43,287 bases of DNA from Nesterenkonia sp. F. GTDB lineage: Bacteria; Actinomycetota; Actinomycetes; Actinomycetales; Micrococcaceae. The notes beneath the pieces were generated by a model that saw only the letters and a program-made list of their open reading frames with translations, did no database searches and was not told where the DNA came from. This document shows positions 26,404 to 34,784 of the stretch, piece by piece. The DNA lies in assembly GCF_000220985.1 (NCBI RefSeq), contig NZ_AFRW01000004.1, forward strand, positions 1-43,287, written 5' to 3'. The number at the start of each line of letters is the position of its first letter. Position 1 is the first letter of the stretch. Both the position numbers and the translations under genes were made by a program.

Positions 26404-27708
26404 TCAGTCGGTGCGCAGCCGGCGCGGCACGCCCTGCTTGACCCCGTGGCGCCCGTGGAGGATCCAGTAGAGCCCGATGGTGGCGGCGACGAGCACGGCG
26501 CAGGCGGCATACATCAGGCGGTAGCCGCCCAGCTCGAGCAGCGGGCCCAGGATCATCGGCGAGAGGCCGAAGCCGGAGTCGAGCAGGATGAAGAACGTGG
26601 AGATGCCGATGCTGGTGCGCGTGGGCGACAGCATCGCGGCGATGGTCGCCTGGAAGGCCGGCAGCAGCGCGCCGAAGCCCAGCCCGGCGAGCACCCCGGA
26701 GAGCAGCATCACGCCCTGGTTCGGAGACCAGGCCAGCAGGCCCAGGGCGACCGCGTAGAGCACCAGCGTCGGGTAGACGACGGTGTTGTCGCCGAAGCGG
26801 TCCTGGATCCTCCCGGCGATCAGCCGGGTGACCATCACGGCGGCGGCGTAGATGAGGAAGAACAGCGAGGCGGCGTCGACCATCCCCTCGCTGCGGGCGA
26901 AGCCGTTGAGGAAGGTCATCACCGAGGCGAAGCCGAAGCCGAGCATCATCGCGATCGTCGCCAGGGGGATGGCCCGCGGCTCGATGATGTCGCCCGGCCG
27001 CAGACGCAGCCGGTCCTTCCACCGGTCCGGCACATGCGGCGGGGCGGGCAGGCGGATGAACAGCGCGGCGAGCAGCCCCAGCACCGAGATCGCCGAGGTG
27101 GCCAGGAACATCGCCCAGAAGTCGAAGAGCTCGGTCAGCTGCAGGGTGAGCATCGGTCCCACTGCCGGCGGCAGGGCCACGGCGAGCATGTAGTAGCCCG
27201 CGCCCTCGCCGCGGCGGCTGGCCGGGATGAGCGCGAAGACCGCCGCGTTCAGCGCCGTCTGGCCGAAGCCGAAGGAGACGCCGTGGACCATCCGCAGCGC
27301 GATCAGCGCCGGGTAGGAGTCCACCCAGAGATAGGCGACGCCGGCCAGCACGTAGATCACCAGCCCGGCGATCACCGTGCGGCGCCGGCCCAGGAAGTCG
27401 ACGTATTTGCCGGCGGCGAAGCGCGAGATCAGCGCGCCGATGACGAAGGCCGAGGCCGCGAAGCCCGCGGCCGTCTGGTCGGCGGCGAACTCCTCGACGG
27501 CGAAGACCGCCATGCCGGTGACCAGCATGTAGAAGACCAGGGCCAGGACGACGTTGATGATGATGGCCAGCAGGAAGTCGCGGGTGAAGAGCTTCTCGCG
27601 GCCGACCGGGGGCTCCTCGCGGCGGTCCTCGCGAGCAGCGGCGGAGGCGGCGTCGACGGCGGGCTGCTGCGGTCCGGTCTGCGGGGTCTGCCTCTCATCG
27701 TCCATCAC
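26404..27708 (-). CDS. MFS transporter (arabinose-efflux/drug-type permease)
   Basis: 434 residues with about twelve hydrophobic helices after a ~40-residue hydrophilic N-terminus. The loop motif GKYVDFLGRRRTVIAG between helices 2 and 3 is the MFS signature, and HGVSFGFGQTALNAAVFALIPASRRGEGAGYY matches the helix 4-5 region of the MFS_1/AraJ-like group. Substrate unknown. Starts are GTG 27708 or ATG 27705; no Shine-Dalgarno is visible, but TATGCT at 27727-27732 gives a short leader. Divergent from pxpA across a 118-bp region that contains the GntR-type palindrome, so it may belong to the same regulon and import or export the operon's substrate. Confidence 0.88.
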   Translation of the reverse strand: MMDDERQTPQTGPQQPAVDAASAAAREDRREEPPVGREKLFTRDFLLAIIINVVLALVFYMLVTGMAVFAVEEFAADQTAAGFAASAFVIGALISRFAAGKYVDFLGRRRTVIAGLVIYVLAGVAYLWVDSYPALIALRMVHGVSFGFGQTALNAAVFALIPASRRGEGAGYYMLAVALPPAVGPMLTLQLTELFDFWAMFLATSAISVLGLLAALFIRLPAPPHVPDRWKDRLRLRPGDIIEPRAIPLATIAMMLGFGFASVMTFLNGFARSEGMVDAASLFFLIYAAAVMVTRLIAGRIQDRFGDNTVVYPTLVLYAVALGLLAWSPNQGVMLLSGVLAGLGFGALLPAFQATIAAMLSPTRTSIGISTFFILLDSGFGLSPMILGPLLELGGYRLMYAACAVLVAATIGLYWILHGRHGVKQGVPRRLRTD

Positions 27709-27763
27709 CAGGGGATTGTTTCATGAAGCATACGATCGGCGGACGCCGTGGCCTCCGAACACA

Positions 27764-27797
27764 GATTGTTGAACAATCCTGTGATCTGCGGCATGCT
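27764..27797 (+). promoter_or_regulatory. pxpA promoter with FadR/GntR-type operator over the -35
   Basis: GATTGTTGAACAATC (27764-27778) is a perfect 15-bp palindrome that contains TTGT-nnn-ACAA, the FadR-subfamily GntR site form. A -35 TTGAAC (27769-27774), 17-bp spacer and -10 CATGCT (27792-27797) can be read for pxpA, so the palindrome covers the -35. A TATGCT box for the divergent MFS gene (27732-27727) lies about 32 bp away. Confidence 0.7.
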
Positions 27798-27826
27798 GGG
27801 AGTTCGGACCGTGAGGAGGAGCACCT

Positions 27827-28588
27827 GTGGCACAGATCGACCTGAATTCCGACGTCGGGGAGTCGTTCGGCCGGTGGCGCCTGGGGGACGACGCCGCGAT
27901 CCTGCAGACGGTCACCAGTGCGAACATCGCCTGCGGCTTCCACGCCGGCGACCCGATGACCATCGCCGAGACCGCCCGCACCGCCGTCGAGCAGGACGTC
28001 GCGATCGGCGCCCACATCGCCTACCGCGACCTCGCCGGCTTCGGCCGTCGTCACCTGGAGTGTTCCTATGAGGAGCTCGCCGCCGACGTGCGCTACCAGC
28101 TCGGCGGACTGGCCTCCATGGCCGCCGCCTCCGGCGCCCGGATCCGCTATGTGAAGCCGCACGGGGCGCTGTACCACGCGATGATCGCCCATGAGACCCA
28201 CGCGCGGGCTGTCATCGACACCATCGCCGCCGTCGACGACACGCTGCCCGTGCTGCTGCTGCCGGGCTCGCGCGGGCTGGAGCTCGCCGCCGAGGCCGGG
28301 CTGCGCGGCGTGGCCGAGGCCTTCGCCGACCGGAACTACGAGCCCGACGGCACCCTGGTCTCCCGCCGCGAGCCGGATGCCGTGCTGCACGACGCCGACC
28401 AGGTGGTGGCGAACATGGTCCGGCTGGCCACCGCCGGCGAGATCGTCGCCCGCGACGGCACGGTGCTGCCCGTGGACGCCGAGAGCATATGCGTCCACGG
28501 CGACACCGACGGCGCGGTGCAGATGGCCGCGGCCGTGCGCTCCGGGCTGCAGGAGGCCGGCGTCGAGATCCGCAGCTTCGTGGCATGA
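27827..28588 (+). CDS. pxpA: 5-oxoprolinase subunit PxpA (LamB/YcsF family)
   Basis: 253 residues, the standard length. Family motifs are present throughout: DLNSDVGESFGRW at the N-terminus, ANIACGFHAGDP, IGAHIAYRDLAGFGRR, IRYVKPHGALYH, EAFADRNYEPDGTLVSRREPDA and ICVHGDTDGAV. PxpA works with PxpB and PxpC in the ATP-dependent opening of 5-oxoproline (pyroglutamate) to glutamate, a damaged-metabolite salvage reaction known from Escherichia coli and Bacillus subtilis. GTG start with GAGGAG 7 nt upstream. First gene of the operon; its stop overlaps the next start (ATGA). Confidence 0.95.
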   Translation: MAQIDLNSDVGESFGRWRLGDDAAILQTVTSANIACGFHAGDPMTIAETARTAVEQDVAIGAHIAYRDLAGFGRRHLECSYEELAADVRYQLGGLASMAAASGARIRYVKPHGALYHAMIAHETHARAVIDTIAAVDDTLPVLLLPGSRGLELAAEAGLRGVAEAFADRNYEPDGTLVSRREPDAVLHDADQVVANMVRLATAGEIVARDGTVLPVDAESICVHGDTDGAVQMAAAVRSGLQEAGVEIRSFVA

Positions 28589-30354
28589 GCGGGGCGGGGC
28601 GGACTGTCGAGTCCCTGGGCGCGACGGCCGGGGCGGCGCCGATCGGCGTCCGCGCCGCCGGCGACCGGGCGCTGCTGGCCGAGTACGCCGACCTCGCCGA
28701 CGTGCTGGCCCACCATCAGCACCTGCGCGCCCACCCGCTGGACGGCCAGCGCGAGGCGGTGGCCGCCGCACGGACGATCCTGCTGTGCTTCGACGCGCCG
28801 TCGTCGGCCGCCGCCGCGCGCGAGCGGCTCGCCCGGCTGCGCGTGGCCGGCTTCTCCGCCGCCGAGGCCCGCGTGGTCGAGCTCGACGTCGTCTACGACG
28901 GCGAGGATCTCGACGAGGTCGCCGCCGCCGTGTCGATGAGCCGCGAGGCGCTGATCGCCTGGCATGCCGGCCAGGAGTGGACCGGGGCTTTCGGGGGCTT
29001 CGCGCCCGGCTTCACCTACTGCACTCCGGCCGACGCCGCCCACGCGCTGCAGGTGCCGCGGAGGGAGACGCCGCGCACGGCGCTGCCGGCCGGCTCAGTG
29101 GCTCTGGCCGCCGAGTTCTCCGCGGTCTACCCGCGCGTCTCGCCGGGCGGCTGGCAGCTGATCGGCCGCACCGCTGCGGCGATGTGGGATCTCGACCGCG
29201 CCGCGGCGGGGGAGTCGCCGGCGCTGGTGCGCCCCGGCGACGTCGTCCGCCATCGGCCGGTGCGTGAGCTGGCCACGCTGCGGCCGGGTTCGGCGGCCGA
29301 CGAGGCCGTCCAGGGACGTCCGGACGCCGCGACGGAGCCGGCGGCGCTCGAGGTGCTCGACCCCGGTCTGCAGACGCTGGTCCAGGACCTCGGCCGCGAA
29401 GGCCTCAGCGACCTCGGGGTCTCGCGCGCCGGCGTCGCCGACGAGGCCGCGATGCGCCAGGCGAACCGGCTGGTGGGCAACACCGCCGACGCCGCCGTGC
29501 TGGAGGCCCTCCAGGGCGGGCTGCGCCTGCAGGCGCGGCGGACGGTGGTGCTCGCGGTGACCGGCGCCGAGATCGGCCTGCGCGTCGACGACGGCGACGG
29601 CGGCGACGGCGGCACGCGCGCGCCGGCGCTGCGCGCCCCCTTCGCGGTGACCGCCGGTGAGACGCTGACCCTCTCCGCTCCGCGCCGCGGGCTGCGCGGC
29701 GTCGTCGCCGTCCGCGGCGGATTCGCCGCCGAGCCGGTGCTGGGCAGCGTCTCGGCCGACACCATGTCCGGGCTGGGGCCGGCACCGCTGCAGGCCGGCG
29801 ACCGGCTCGCGCTCGCCGACGGTGCCCTCACCCCGGTCGGCGCGGAGGAGCCGAGCACGCTGCCGGAGCCCGACGAGGACGGCGCGATCACGCTGCGGAT
29901 GATCTCCGGCCCGCGGGACGACTGGTTCGACGCCGCGGAGCTGGAGCGGCTGCAGCGCCAGGTCTGGCGGGTCTCCACGCAGGCCGACCGGATCGGCGTG
30001 CGGCTGGAGCTGGGGGAGGAGGCCGGCGCCGCCGACGGCGAGGCCGAAGCCTCTGCCGCCGCCTCTGCCGGCGACGACGCGCCGCGTCCGCTGCGCCGGG
30101 CCCGCACCGGCGAGCTGCCCAGCGAGGGCGTGCCGCGCGGGGCGCTGCAGGTGCCGCCGTCGGGCCTGCCGGTGCTCTTCCTCAACGACCATCCGGTCAC
30201 CGGCGGCTACCCGGTGATCGGCGTCGTCCTCGCCGCGGACCTCACGGCCGCCGCGCAGCTTGCTCCCGGCCAGCACCTGCGGCTGCGTGCCGTCGACGGC
30301 GTCGACGTACCGGCCGCGCGCCCTTCCGACCCCACGACCCAGGACTCCCCATGA
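28585..30354 (+). CDS. Fused 5-oxoprolinase subunits PxpB-PxpC (KipI-KipA, biotin-dependent carboxyltransferase-like)
   Basis: 589 residues. The N-terminal ~230 residues are the KipI/AHS1 (PxpB) domain: GDRALLAEYADL near residue 27, FGGFAPGFTYC near 140, PRRETPRTALPAGSVALAAEFSAVYP and SPGGWQLIGRT near 190. The rest is KipA/AHS2 (PxpC): LEVLDPGLQTLVQDLGREGLSDLGVSRAGVAD, ANRLVGNTADAAVLE, LRGVVAVRGGF, VSTQADRIGVRLE and LPVLFLNDHPVTGGYPVIG. In many bacteria these are separate genes. Both domains are homologous to the carboxyltransferase part of urea carboxylase, relevant because the next gene encodes a biotin carboxylase-BCCP. An Ala/Glu-rich insertion interrupts PxpC around residue 480. Four-base overlaps on both sides show tight translational coupling. 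Confidence 0.92.
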   Translation: MSGAGRTVESLGATAGAAPIGVRAAGDRALLAEYADLADVLAHHQHLRAHPLDGQREAVAAARTILLCFDAPSSAAAARERLARLRVAGFSAAEARVVELDVVYDGEDLDEVAAAVSMSREALIAWHAGQEWTGAFGGFAPGFTYCTPADAAHALQVPRRETPRTALPAGSVALAAEFSAVYPRVSPGGWQLIGRTAAAMWDLDRAAAGESPALVRPGDVVRHRPVRELATLRPGSAADEAVQGRPDAATEPAALEVLDPGLQTLVQDLGREGLSDLGVSRAGVADEAAMRQANRLVGNTADAAVLEALQGGLRLQARRTVVLAVTGAEIGLRVDDGDGGDGGTRAPALRAPFAVTAGETLTLSAPRRGLRGVVAVRGGFAAEPVLGSVSADTMSGLGPAPLQAGDRLALADGALTPVGAEEPSTLPEPDEDGAITLRMISGPRDDWFDAAELERLQRQVWRVSTQADRIGVRLELGEEAGAADGEAEASAAASAGDDAPRPLRRARTGELPSEGVPRGALQVPPSGLPVLFLNDHPVTGGYPVIGVVLAADLTAAAQLAPGQHLRLRAVDGVDVPAARPSDPTTQDSP

Positions 30355-32129
30355 GACGACTCCTCATCGCCAACCGCGGAGAGATCGCCGTGCGCATCAT
30401 CCGCGCCGCCGCCGAGCAGGGTATGGAGACGGTCGCCGTCCATGCCGACCAGGACGCCGACTCGCTCGCCGTGGCCCTGGCCGACGTCGCCGTGCCGCTG
30501 GCCGGGACCACGGCGGCCGAGACCTACCTGGATCAGCAGAAGATCCTGGAGGCCGCGCAGTCCACCGGCGCCGACGCCGTCCACCCCGGCTACGGCTTCC
30601 TCTCCGAGAACGCCGACTTCGCCCGTGCGGTCATCGACGCCGGCCTGACCTGGATCGGCCCCTCGCCGGAGACGATCGAGACGCTCGGGGACAAGGTCGC
30701 CGCCCGCGAGCTCGCCGCCTCCGTGGACGCCCCGCTGGCCCCGGGCACCGACGGGCCGGTCGACGGCTCGGAGGCGGTGCGGGACTTCGCCGCCGAGCAC
30801 GGGCTGCCGGTGGTCATCAAGGCCGCCCACGGCGGCGGCGGACGCGGCATGCGGGTCGTCCGCGACCTCGACGCCGTCGAGGAGGCCTGGGCCTCGGCCG
30901 TGCGCGAGGCCGAGGGCGCCTTCGGCCGCGGCGAATGCTTCGTCGAGCGCTTCCTCGACCGCCCGCGGCACGTCGAGGCGCAGGTGATCGCCGATGCGCA
31001 CGGGAACGTCGTCGTCGTGGGGCTGCGCGACTGCTCGCTGCAGCGCCGCGGGCAGAAGCTCGTCGAGGAGGCCCCGGCGCCCTTCCTGCCCGCCGGAGTG
31101 GAGGAGCGGATCCGCGCCTCGGCGGCCGCGATCTGCTCGGCGGCCGGCTACGTCGGCGCCGGCACGGTGGAGTACCTGCTCAGCGACGTCGACGATGCCG
31201 GTTCGGAGCCGCTGGTCAGCTTCCTGGAGGTCAACACTCGGCTGCAGGTCGAGCACCCGGTGACCGAGGAGACCTCCGGGGTGGACCTGGTCGTCGAGCA
31301 GCTGCGCGTCGCCGCGGGCGAGCCGCTGAGCCTCCCCGAGGATCCGGCGCCGCGCGGGCACGCGATCGAGTTCCGGCTCAACGCCGAGGACCCGGCGCTG
31401 GGCTTCCTGCCCACTCCCGGCCTCGTCGAACGTTTCGACCCGCCGACCGGGCCCGGGGTGCGCCTCGACGCCGGCGTGCGCGGCGGCGACGAGATCCCGG
31501 CGGCCTTCGACTCGATGATCGGCAAGCTGATCATCACCGGCCCGGACCGCGAGACCGCGCTGCGCCGGGCGCGGCTGGCGCTGGCCGAGATGCGCATCGA
31601 GGGCGTGCCCAGCGTGTTGCCCTTCCACCGGGCGGTGCTCGAGGACCCGGCCTTCCGCGCCGCCGACGGCGCGCGCAGCTTCGGCGTGCACACCCGCTGG
31701 ATCGAGGAGGAGTTCGACGCCGCGCTGGGCGAGTCCGAGCATCTGGCCGCCGCACTGCGCCACCGCGAGCAGCAGATGCTGCGCACCACCGTGGAGCTCG
31801 ACGGCCGGACGGTGGGGCTCGGGCTGCCCGCCGCGCTGCTGCGCCGACTGGGCGGGGGCGATCCGGCGGGCGGAGCGGGAGGAGCCGACGCCGACGTCGA
31901 CCGGTCGGGTGCCGAGGTCGGTGCGGTGACCACTCCGGTCGGCGGCTCGCTGGTGCGCTGGGCCGCCGAGGACGGCACCGTCGTCGCGGCCGGCGACGCG
32001 CTCGCCGTCGTCGAGGCGATGAAGATGGAGCACACGGTCACTGCGCCGCAGGCCGGCACGCTGGAGCACGCTGAGCTGGAGCCCGGCGAGATGCTGGAGG
32101 TCGGGCAGCGGCTCGGCACGATCCGCTGA
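30351..32129 (+). CDS. Biotin carboxylase fused to biotin carboxyl carrier protein (AccC-AccB type)
   Basis: 592 residues. Biotin carboxylase N-domain RRLLIANRGEIAVRIIRAA, HPGYGFLSENADFA; ATP-grasp loop IKAAHGGGGRGMRVV; ECFVERFLDRPRHVEAQ; catalytic region FLEVNTRLQVEHPVTEE; C-domain HAIEFRLNAEDP. A short linker leads to a biotinyl domain with EAMKMEH (biotinylated Lys about 558) near the C-terminus. It carboxylates its own biotin with ATP and bicarbonate and needs a carboxyltransferase partner. The only candidate in the operon is the KipI-KipA fusion encoded immediately upstream with a 4-bp overlap. Alternatively it could serve an acyl-CoA carboxylase encoded elsewhere, but operon position argues against that. 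Confidence 0.94.
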   Translation: MRRLLIANRGEIAVRIIRAAAEQGMETVAVHADQDADSLAVALADVAVPLAGTTAAETYLDQQKILEAAQSTGADAVHPGYGFLSENADFARAVIDAGLTWIGPSPETIETLGDKVAARELAASVDAPLAPGTDGPVDGSEAVRDFAAEHGLPVVIKAAHGGGGRGMRVVRDLDAVEEAWASAVREAEGAFGRGECFVERFLDRPRHVEAQVIADAHGNVVVVGLRDCSLQRRGQKLVEEAPAPFLPAGVEERIRASAAAICSAAGYVGAGTVEYLLSDVDDAGSEPLVSFLEVNTRLQVEHPVTEETSGVDLVVEQLRVAAGEPLSLPEDPAPRGHAIEFRLNAEDPALGFLPTPGLVERFDPPTGPGVRLDAGVRGGDEIPAAFDSMIGKLIITGPDRETALRRARLALAEMRIEGVPSVLPFHRAVLEDPAFRAADGARSFGVHTRWIEEEFDAALGESEHLAAALRHREQQMLRTTVELDGRTVGLGLPAALLRRLGGGDPAGGAGGADADVDRSGAEVGAVTTPVGGSLVRWAAEDGTVVAAGDALAVVEAMKMEHTVTAPQAGTLEHAELEPGEMLEVGQRLGTIR

Positions 32130-32194
32130 GCCTCACCGGTCCCCGGCGCTCGCCGTCGTCGTGCTGCCGCGCCGCCGCCTCCGGGCGGACTCGA

Positions 32195-32200
32195 TAGTGT
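32195..32200 (+). promoter_or_regulatory. -10 box of leaderless promoter for the GntR gene
   Basis: TAGTGT, 7 nt, then the ATG at 32208. It allows the regulator to be expressed independently of the pxp operon. No TTGTnnnACAA site was seen here. Confidence 0.5.
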
Positions 32201-32207
32201 GGAGCCC

Positions 32208-32870
32208 ATGGATCGCACCGAGGACGCCGAACCGCGCGGCGAGACGGCCCAGCGCGCCGAACGCGCCGCGGCGGTGCTGCGCGCGCGGATCGCCGCCGGG
32301 GAGATCCCTCCGGGCGCGAAGCTGCCCGAGGTCCAGCTCTGTGACGAGCTCGAGGTCTCGCGGCACACGCTGCGCAGCGCGCTGCAGACTCTGGGCGCCG
32401 AAGGGCTGGCCGAGCGGCGGCCGAACGTCGGGGTCTTCGTCCACGCGCCCACGCTGGAGGATCTCGCTGAGATCTACCGGGTCCGTCGGGTCGTGGAGAT
32501 CGGCGCCGTGCGTCAGGCGGCCTTCGACGCCCCGGCGTTGGAGGAGCTGGCCGCCCTGGTCGAACATGCGCAGCAGCGCGCCGCGGCCGACGACGTCGCC
32601 GCCGTCGCCGAGGCCAACCAGCGCTTCCACCGCCGGCTGGTCGCCCAGGCCGGCTCGGAGCAGCTGAGCACCTTCATGGAGCGGATCCTGGCGCGGATGC
32701 GCCTGGTCTTCCACGTGATGCGCGGCGAGCCGACCTTCCACGTGGAGTTCGCCGCCGGCAACGCCGAGCTGGTGCGGCTGCTGCGCGCCGACGACCGCGA
32801 CGGCGCCGAACGGCATATGGAGTCCTACTTCGACCACGCCGAGCAGCTGCTGGGCGCCCGCCTGTCCTGA
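32208..32870 (+). CDS. GntR-family regulator, FadR/FCD subfamily
   Basis: 220 residues. Winged HTH at about 15-75 (LRARIAAGEIPPGAKLPEVQLCDELEVSRHTLRSALQTLGAEGLAERR...GVFV), followed by an all-helical FCD domain with VRRVVEIGAVRQAA, ANQRFHRRLVAQAG and DRDGAERHMESYFDHAEQLL; the Asn/His positions resemble the FCD metal/ligand site. It follows the biotin carboxylase gene by 78 bp. FCD-type GntR proteins recognise TnGTnnnACnA sites, and such palindromes lie before pxpA and before the NRAMP-like gene; this protein is the likely reader. It parallels KipR-type regulators of the Bacillus operon in role only. The GTG at 32199 overlaps the -10 box and is rejected. Confidence 0.9.
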   Translation: MDRTEDAEPRGETAQRAERAAAVLRARIAAGEIPPGAKLPEVQLCDELEVSRHTLRSALQTLGAEGLAERRPNVGVFVHAPTLEDLAEIYRVRRVVEIGAVRQAAFDAPALEELAALVEHAQQRAAADDVAAVAEANQRFHRRLVAQAGSEQLSTFMERILARMRLVFHVMRGEPTFHVEFAAGNAELVRLLRADDRDGAERHMESYFDHAEQLLGARLS

Positions 32871-32903
32871 GCCCATCCGCGGAGCGGCCGGGCCGTGCCG
32901 TCC

Positions 32904-34190
32904 TCAGCCCTGCCGCGGGCTCCGCGAGAGGACCAGTGCGGCGGTGACCGCCAGCAGCGCGAGCACGCCGTAGCCCAGGCCGATCGTCACCAGCGAGAGG
33001 TGCTCGGTGAGTCGTCCGGCGATCAGCGAGGGGATCGCCGCCGAGGAGTAGTTGACCAGGTAGATCGTCGAGACCAGGCCAGCACGTTCGCCGGGAGAGG
33101 TCATCGGCAGCAGCGTGCGCATCCCGCCGGTCTGGGCCGCGCCCTGGGTGATGCCGGCGACCAGGCTGAGGACCACGAAGGGCACGATGGCCCCGGCCGC
33201 CAGCGAGGCCAGGATCCCGGCGAGGACGAGCACGTAGGCGGCCGCGCCGAGGCGGAGGCCGAGGACCGGGCGCAGCCTCGCCGTCAGCGGTCCGCCGATC
33301 ATGTTCAGCATGGTGAACGAGGAGAACACCGCCGCGGCCACCAGCGCCGAGGTCGAGCCGAGATGGTCGGTGGTGATCGAAGGGCCGAAGGACTGGTAGA
33401 AGCCGCCGACCGACCAGGTCGCCAGGATCAGCGCGGACATCGCCAGCAGCGGGCGGCCGGCGCCGCGCGGCACCGTGATCCGCGGTCGCAGCGAGGCCGC
33501 CGCGCGCCGCAGCGAGGTGCGCGCCGTCGTCTCCGGGCTCAGCGCGACGGCGAGCCCGGCCGCCAGCAGCCCGACGAGCACCACTCCGTAGGTCAGATGC
33601 CGCGGATCGGGGCCGTGGTCCACCAGGGCGCCGGAGAGCAGCGCGCCGGTCGGAATGCCCAGCATCGGCGCCGCCGAGGTGACCACGGCCGCCAGCCAGG
33701 GCGGTCGTCTCGGGGCAGAGTCGATGACATAGGCGCCCAGCGCGCTGGTGGCGATGCCGGTGGCCAGCCCCTGGAGCCCGCGTCCCAGCAGCAGCGGGGC
33801 CTCGCCGTCGACGGTCAGCAGCGCCCCCATCCCGCCGGCGGCCAGCACCAGCGCGACGACGGCGACCGGGCGGCGCCCGAAGTGGTCGGAGAGCCGGCCC
33901 AGCACCAGCAGCGAGAAGGCCGCGGCGACCATGTAGGTCGCCGCCGCGGCGGCGAGGTCGGCGTTGGTCAGCCCGTCCTCGAGCCGGTAGGTGGGGAAGA
34001 GCGGGATCGGAGTCCCGGCGCCGACGAAGATCAGCACCAGGGAGACGGAGGCGGCGAAGAAGCCGACCAGCAGGCGCCGCGGCGACGGCGACGGCGGGGC
34101 GGGGGAGCCGGGGGCCTCCGAGAGACTCGAGGCGGGGCGCGATGACGTCTGCGTGGTTCCTCCTGCAGCTGAGGCGTCCGTGCGGGACAC
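32904..34190 (-). CDS. MFS transporter
   Basis: 428 residues with about twelve transmembrane helices. MFS signature loop LGRLSDHFGRRPVAVVAL between helices 2 and 3; LLLGRGLQGLATGIATSALGAYVIDSAP in helices 4-5; a second-half MTSPGERAGLVSTIYLVNYSS. Resembles the DHA1-type/YcaD-like permeases, substrate unknown. The N-terminus is uncertain: the GTG at 34190 gives a 40-residue hydrophilic lead-in. An AGGAGG lies ~24 nt inside this reading frame but is not followed by a standard start in frame. Transcribed against the pxp operon, ending 33 bp from the GntR stop, and divergent from the GNAT gene. Confidence 0.82.
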   Translation of the reverse strand: MSRTDASAAGGTTQTSSRPASSLSEAPGSPAPPSPSPRRLLVGFFAASVSLVLIFVGAGTPIPLFPTYRLEDGLTNADLAAAAATYMVAAAFSLLVLGRLSDHFGRRPVAVVALVLAAGGMGALLTVDGEAPLLLGRGLQGLATGIATSALGAYVIDSAPRRPPWLAAVVTSAAPMLGIPTGALLSGALVDHGPDPRHLTYGVVLVGLLAAGLAVALSPETTARTSLRRAAASLRPRITVPRGAGRPLLAMSALILATWSVGGFYQSFGPSITTDHLGSTSALVAAAVFSSFTMLNMIGGPLTARLRPVLGLRLGAAAYVLVLAGILASLAAGAIVPFVVLSLVAGITQGAAQTGGMRTLLPMTSPGERAGLVSTIYLVNYSSAAIPSLIAGRLTEHLSLVTIGLGYGVLALLAVTAALVLSRSPRQG

Positions 34191-34281
34191 GGGCGCGGGC
34201 GGCTCGGCGCCGCGTCGAGGCGGCGCCGGACGGGTGCAGCGCGCCGTCAGCGTCGGACATTCCCTCGGGGAGGTGTCGCGA

Positions 34282-34287
34282 TAGCCT
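34282..34287 (+). promoter_or_regulatory. -10 box of leaderless promoter for the GNAT gene
   Basis: TAGCCT, 6 nt, then GTG at 34294. Confidence 0.45.
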
Positions 34288-34293
34288 GAGCAG

Positions 34294-34740
34294 GTGACCA
34301 CGACTTTCACCACCCGACGGCCCGAGGAGCTCACCGTCCGCGAGCTGCACGATGTGCTGAAGCTGCGCGTCGACGTCTTCGTCGTCGAGCAGGAATGCCC
34401 GTATGCGGAGATCGACGGCCGGGACCTGCTCGATGACACCGTCCAGCTCCTCGCCCATGAGGACGGGGAGCTGGTCGCCGCCCAGCGGGTGCTGGGCGTG
34501 CACGACGCCGAGCCGTCCATCGGCCGCGTCGTCACCCGCGCCGACGCCCGCGGCCGTGGGCTGGCCGGCGCGCTGCTCGAGCGGGGGATCGAACTCTGCC
34601 GCCCTGAGGCGACGATCCGTCTGGGCGCGCAGGCGCATCTGGAGCAGTGGTACGGACGCTTCGGATTCGTCCGCGCCGGCGAGGACTACCTCGAGGACGG
34701 CATCCCGCACTGCCCGATGCTCCGGACGCCGCGCGGCTGA
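34294..34740 (+). CDS. GNAT-family N-acetyltransferase (ElaA-like)
   Basis: 148 residues. ElaA-type features: ELTVRELHDVLKLRVDVFVVEQECPYAEIDGRDLLDDTVQLLA at the N-terminus, then GRVVTRADARGRGLAGALLERGIE (acetyl-CoA pyrophosphate loop R-G-x-G-x-A) and LGAQAHLEQWYGRFGFVRAGEDYLEDGIPH at the C-terminus. It probably acetylates a small amine or protein; no substrate is known for most of this family. The GTG start is supported by the leaderless -10 box. The DUF1989 gene follows after 44 bp and may be co-transcribed. Confidence 0.9.
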   Translation: MTTTFTTRRPEELTVRELHDVLKLRVDVFVVEQECPYAEIDGRDLLDDTVQLLAHEDGELVAAQRVLGVHDAEPSIGRVVTRADARGRGLAGALLERGIELCRPEATIRLGAQAHLEQWYGRFGFVRAGEDYLEDGIPHCPMLRTPRG

Positions 34741-34784
34741 CGGCCGGAGCCGCTCCGCGCCGGCACGAGACGACAGGAGGCCCC

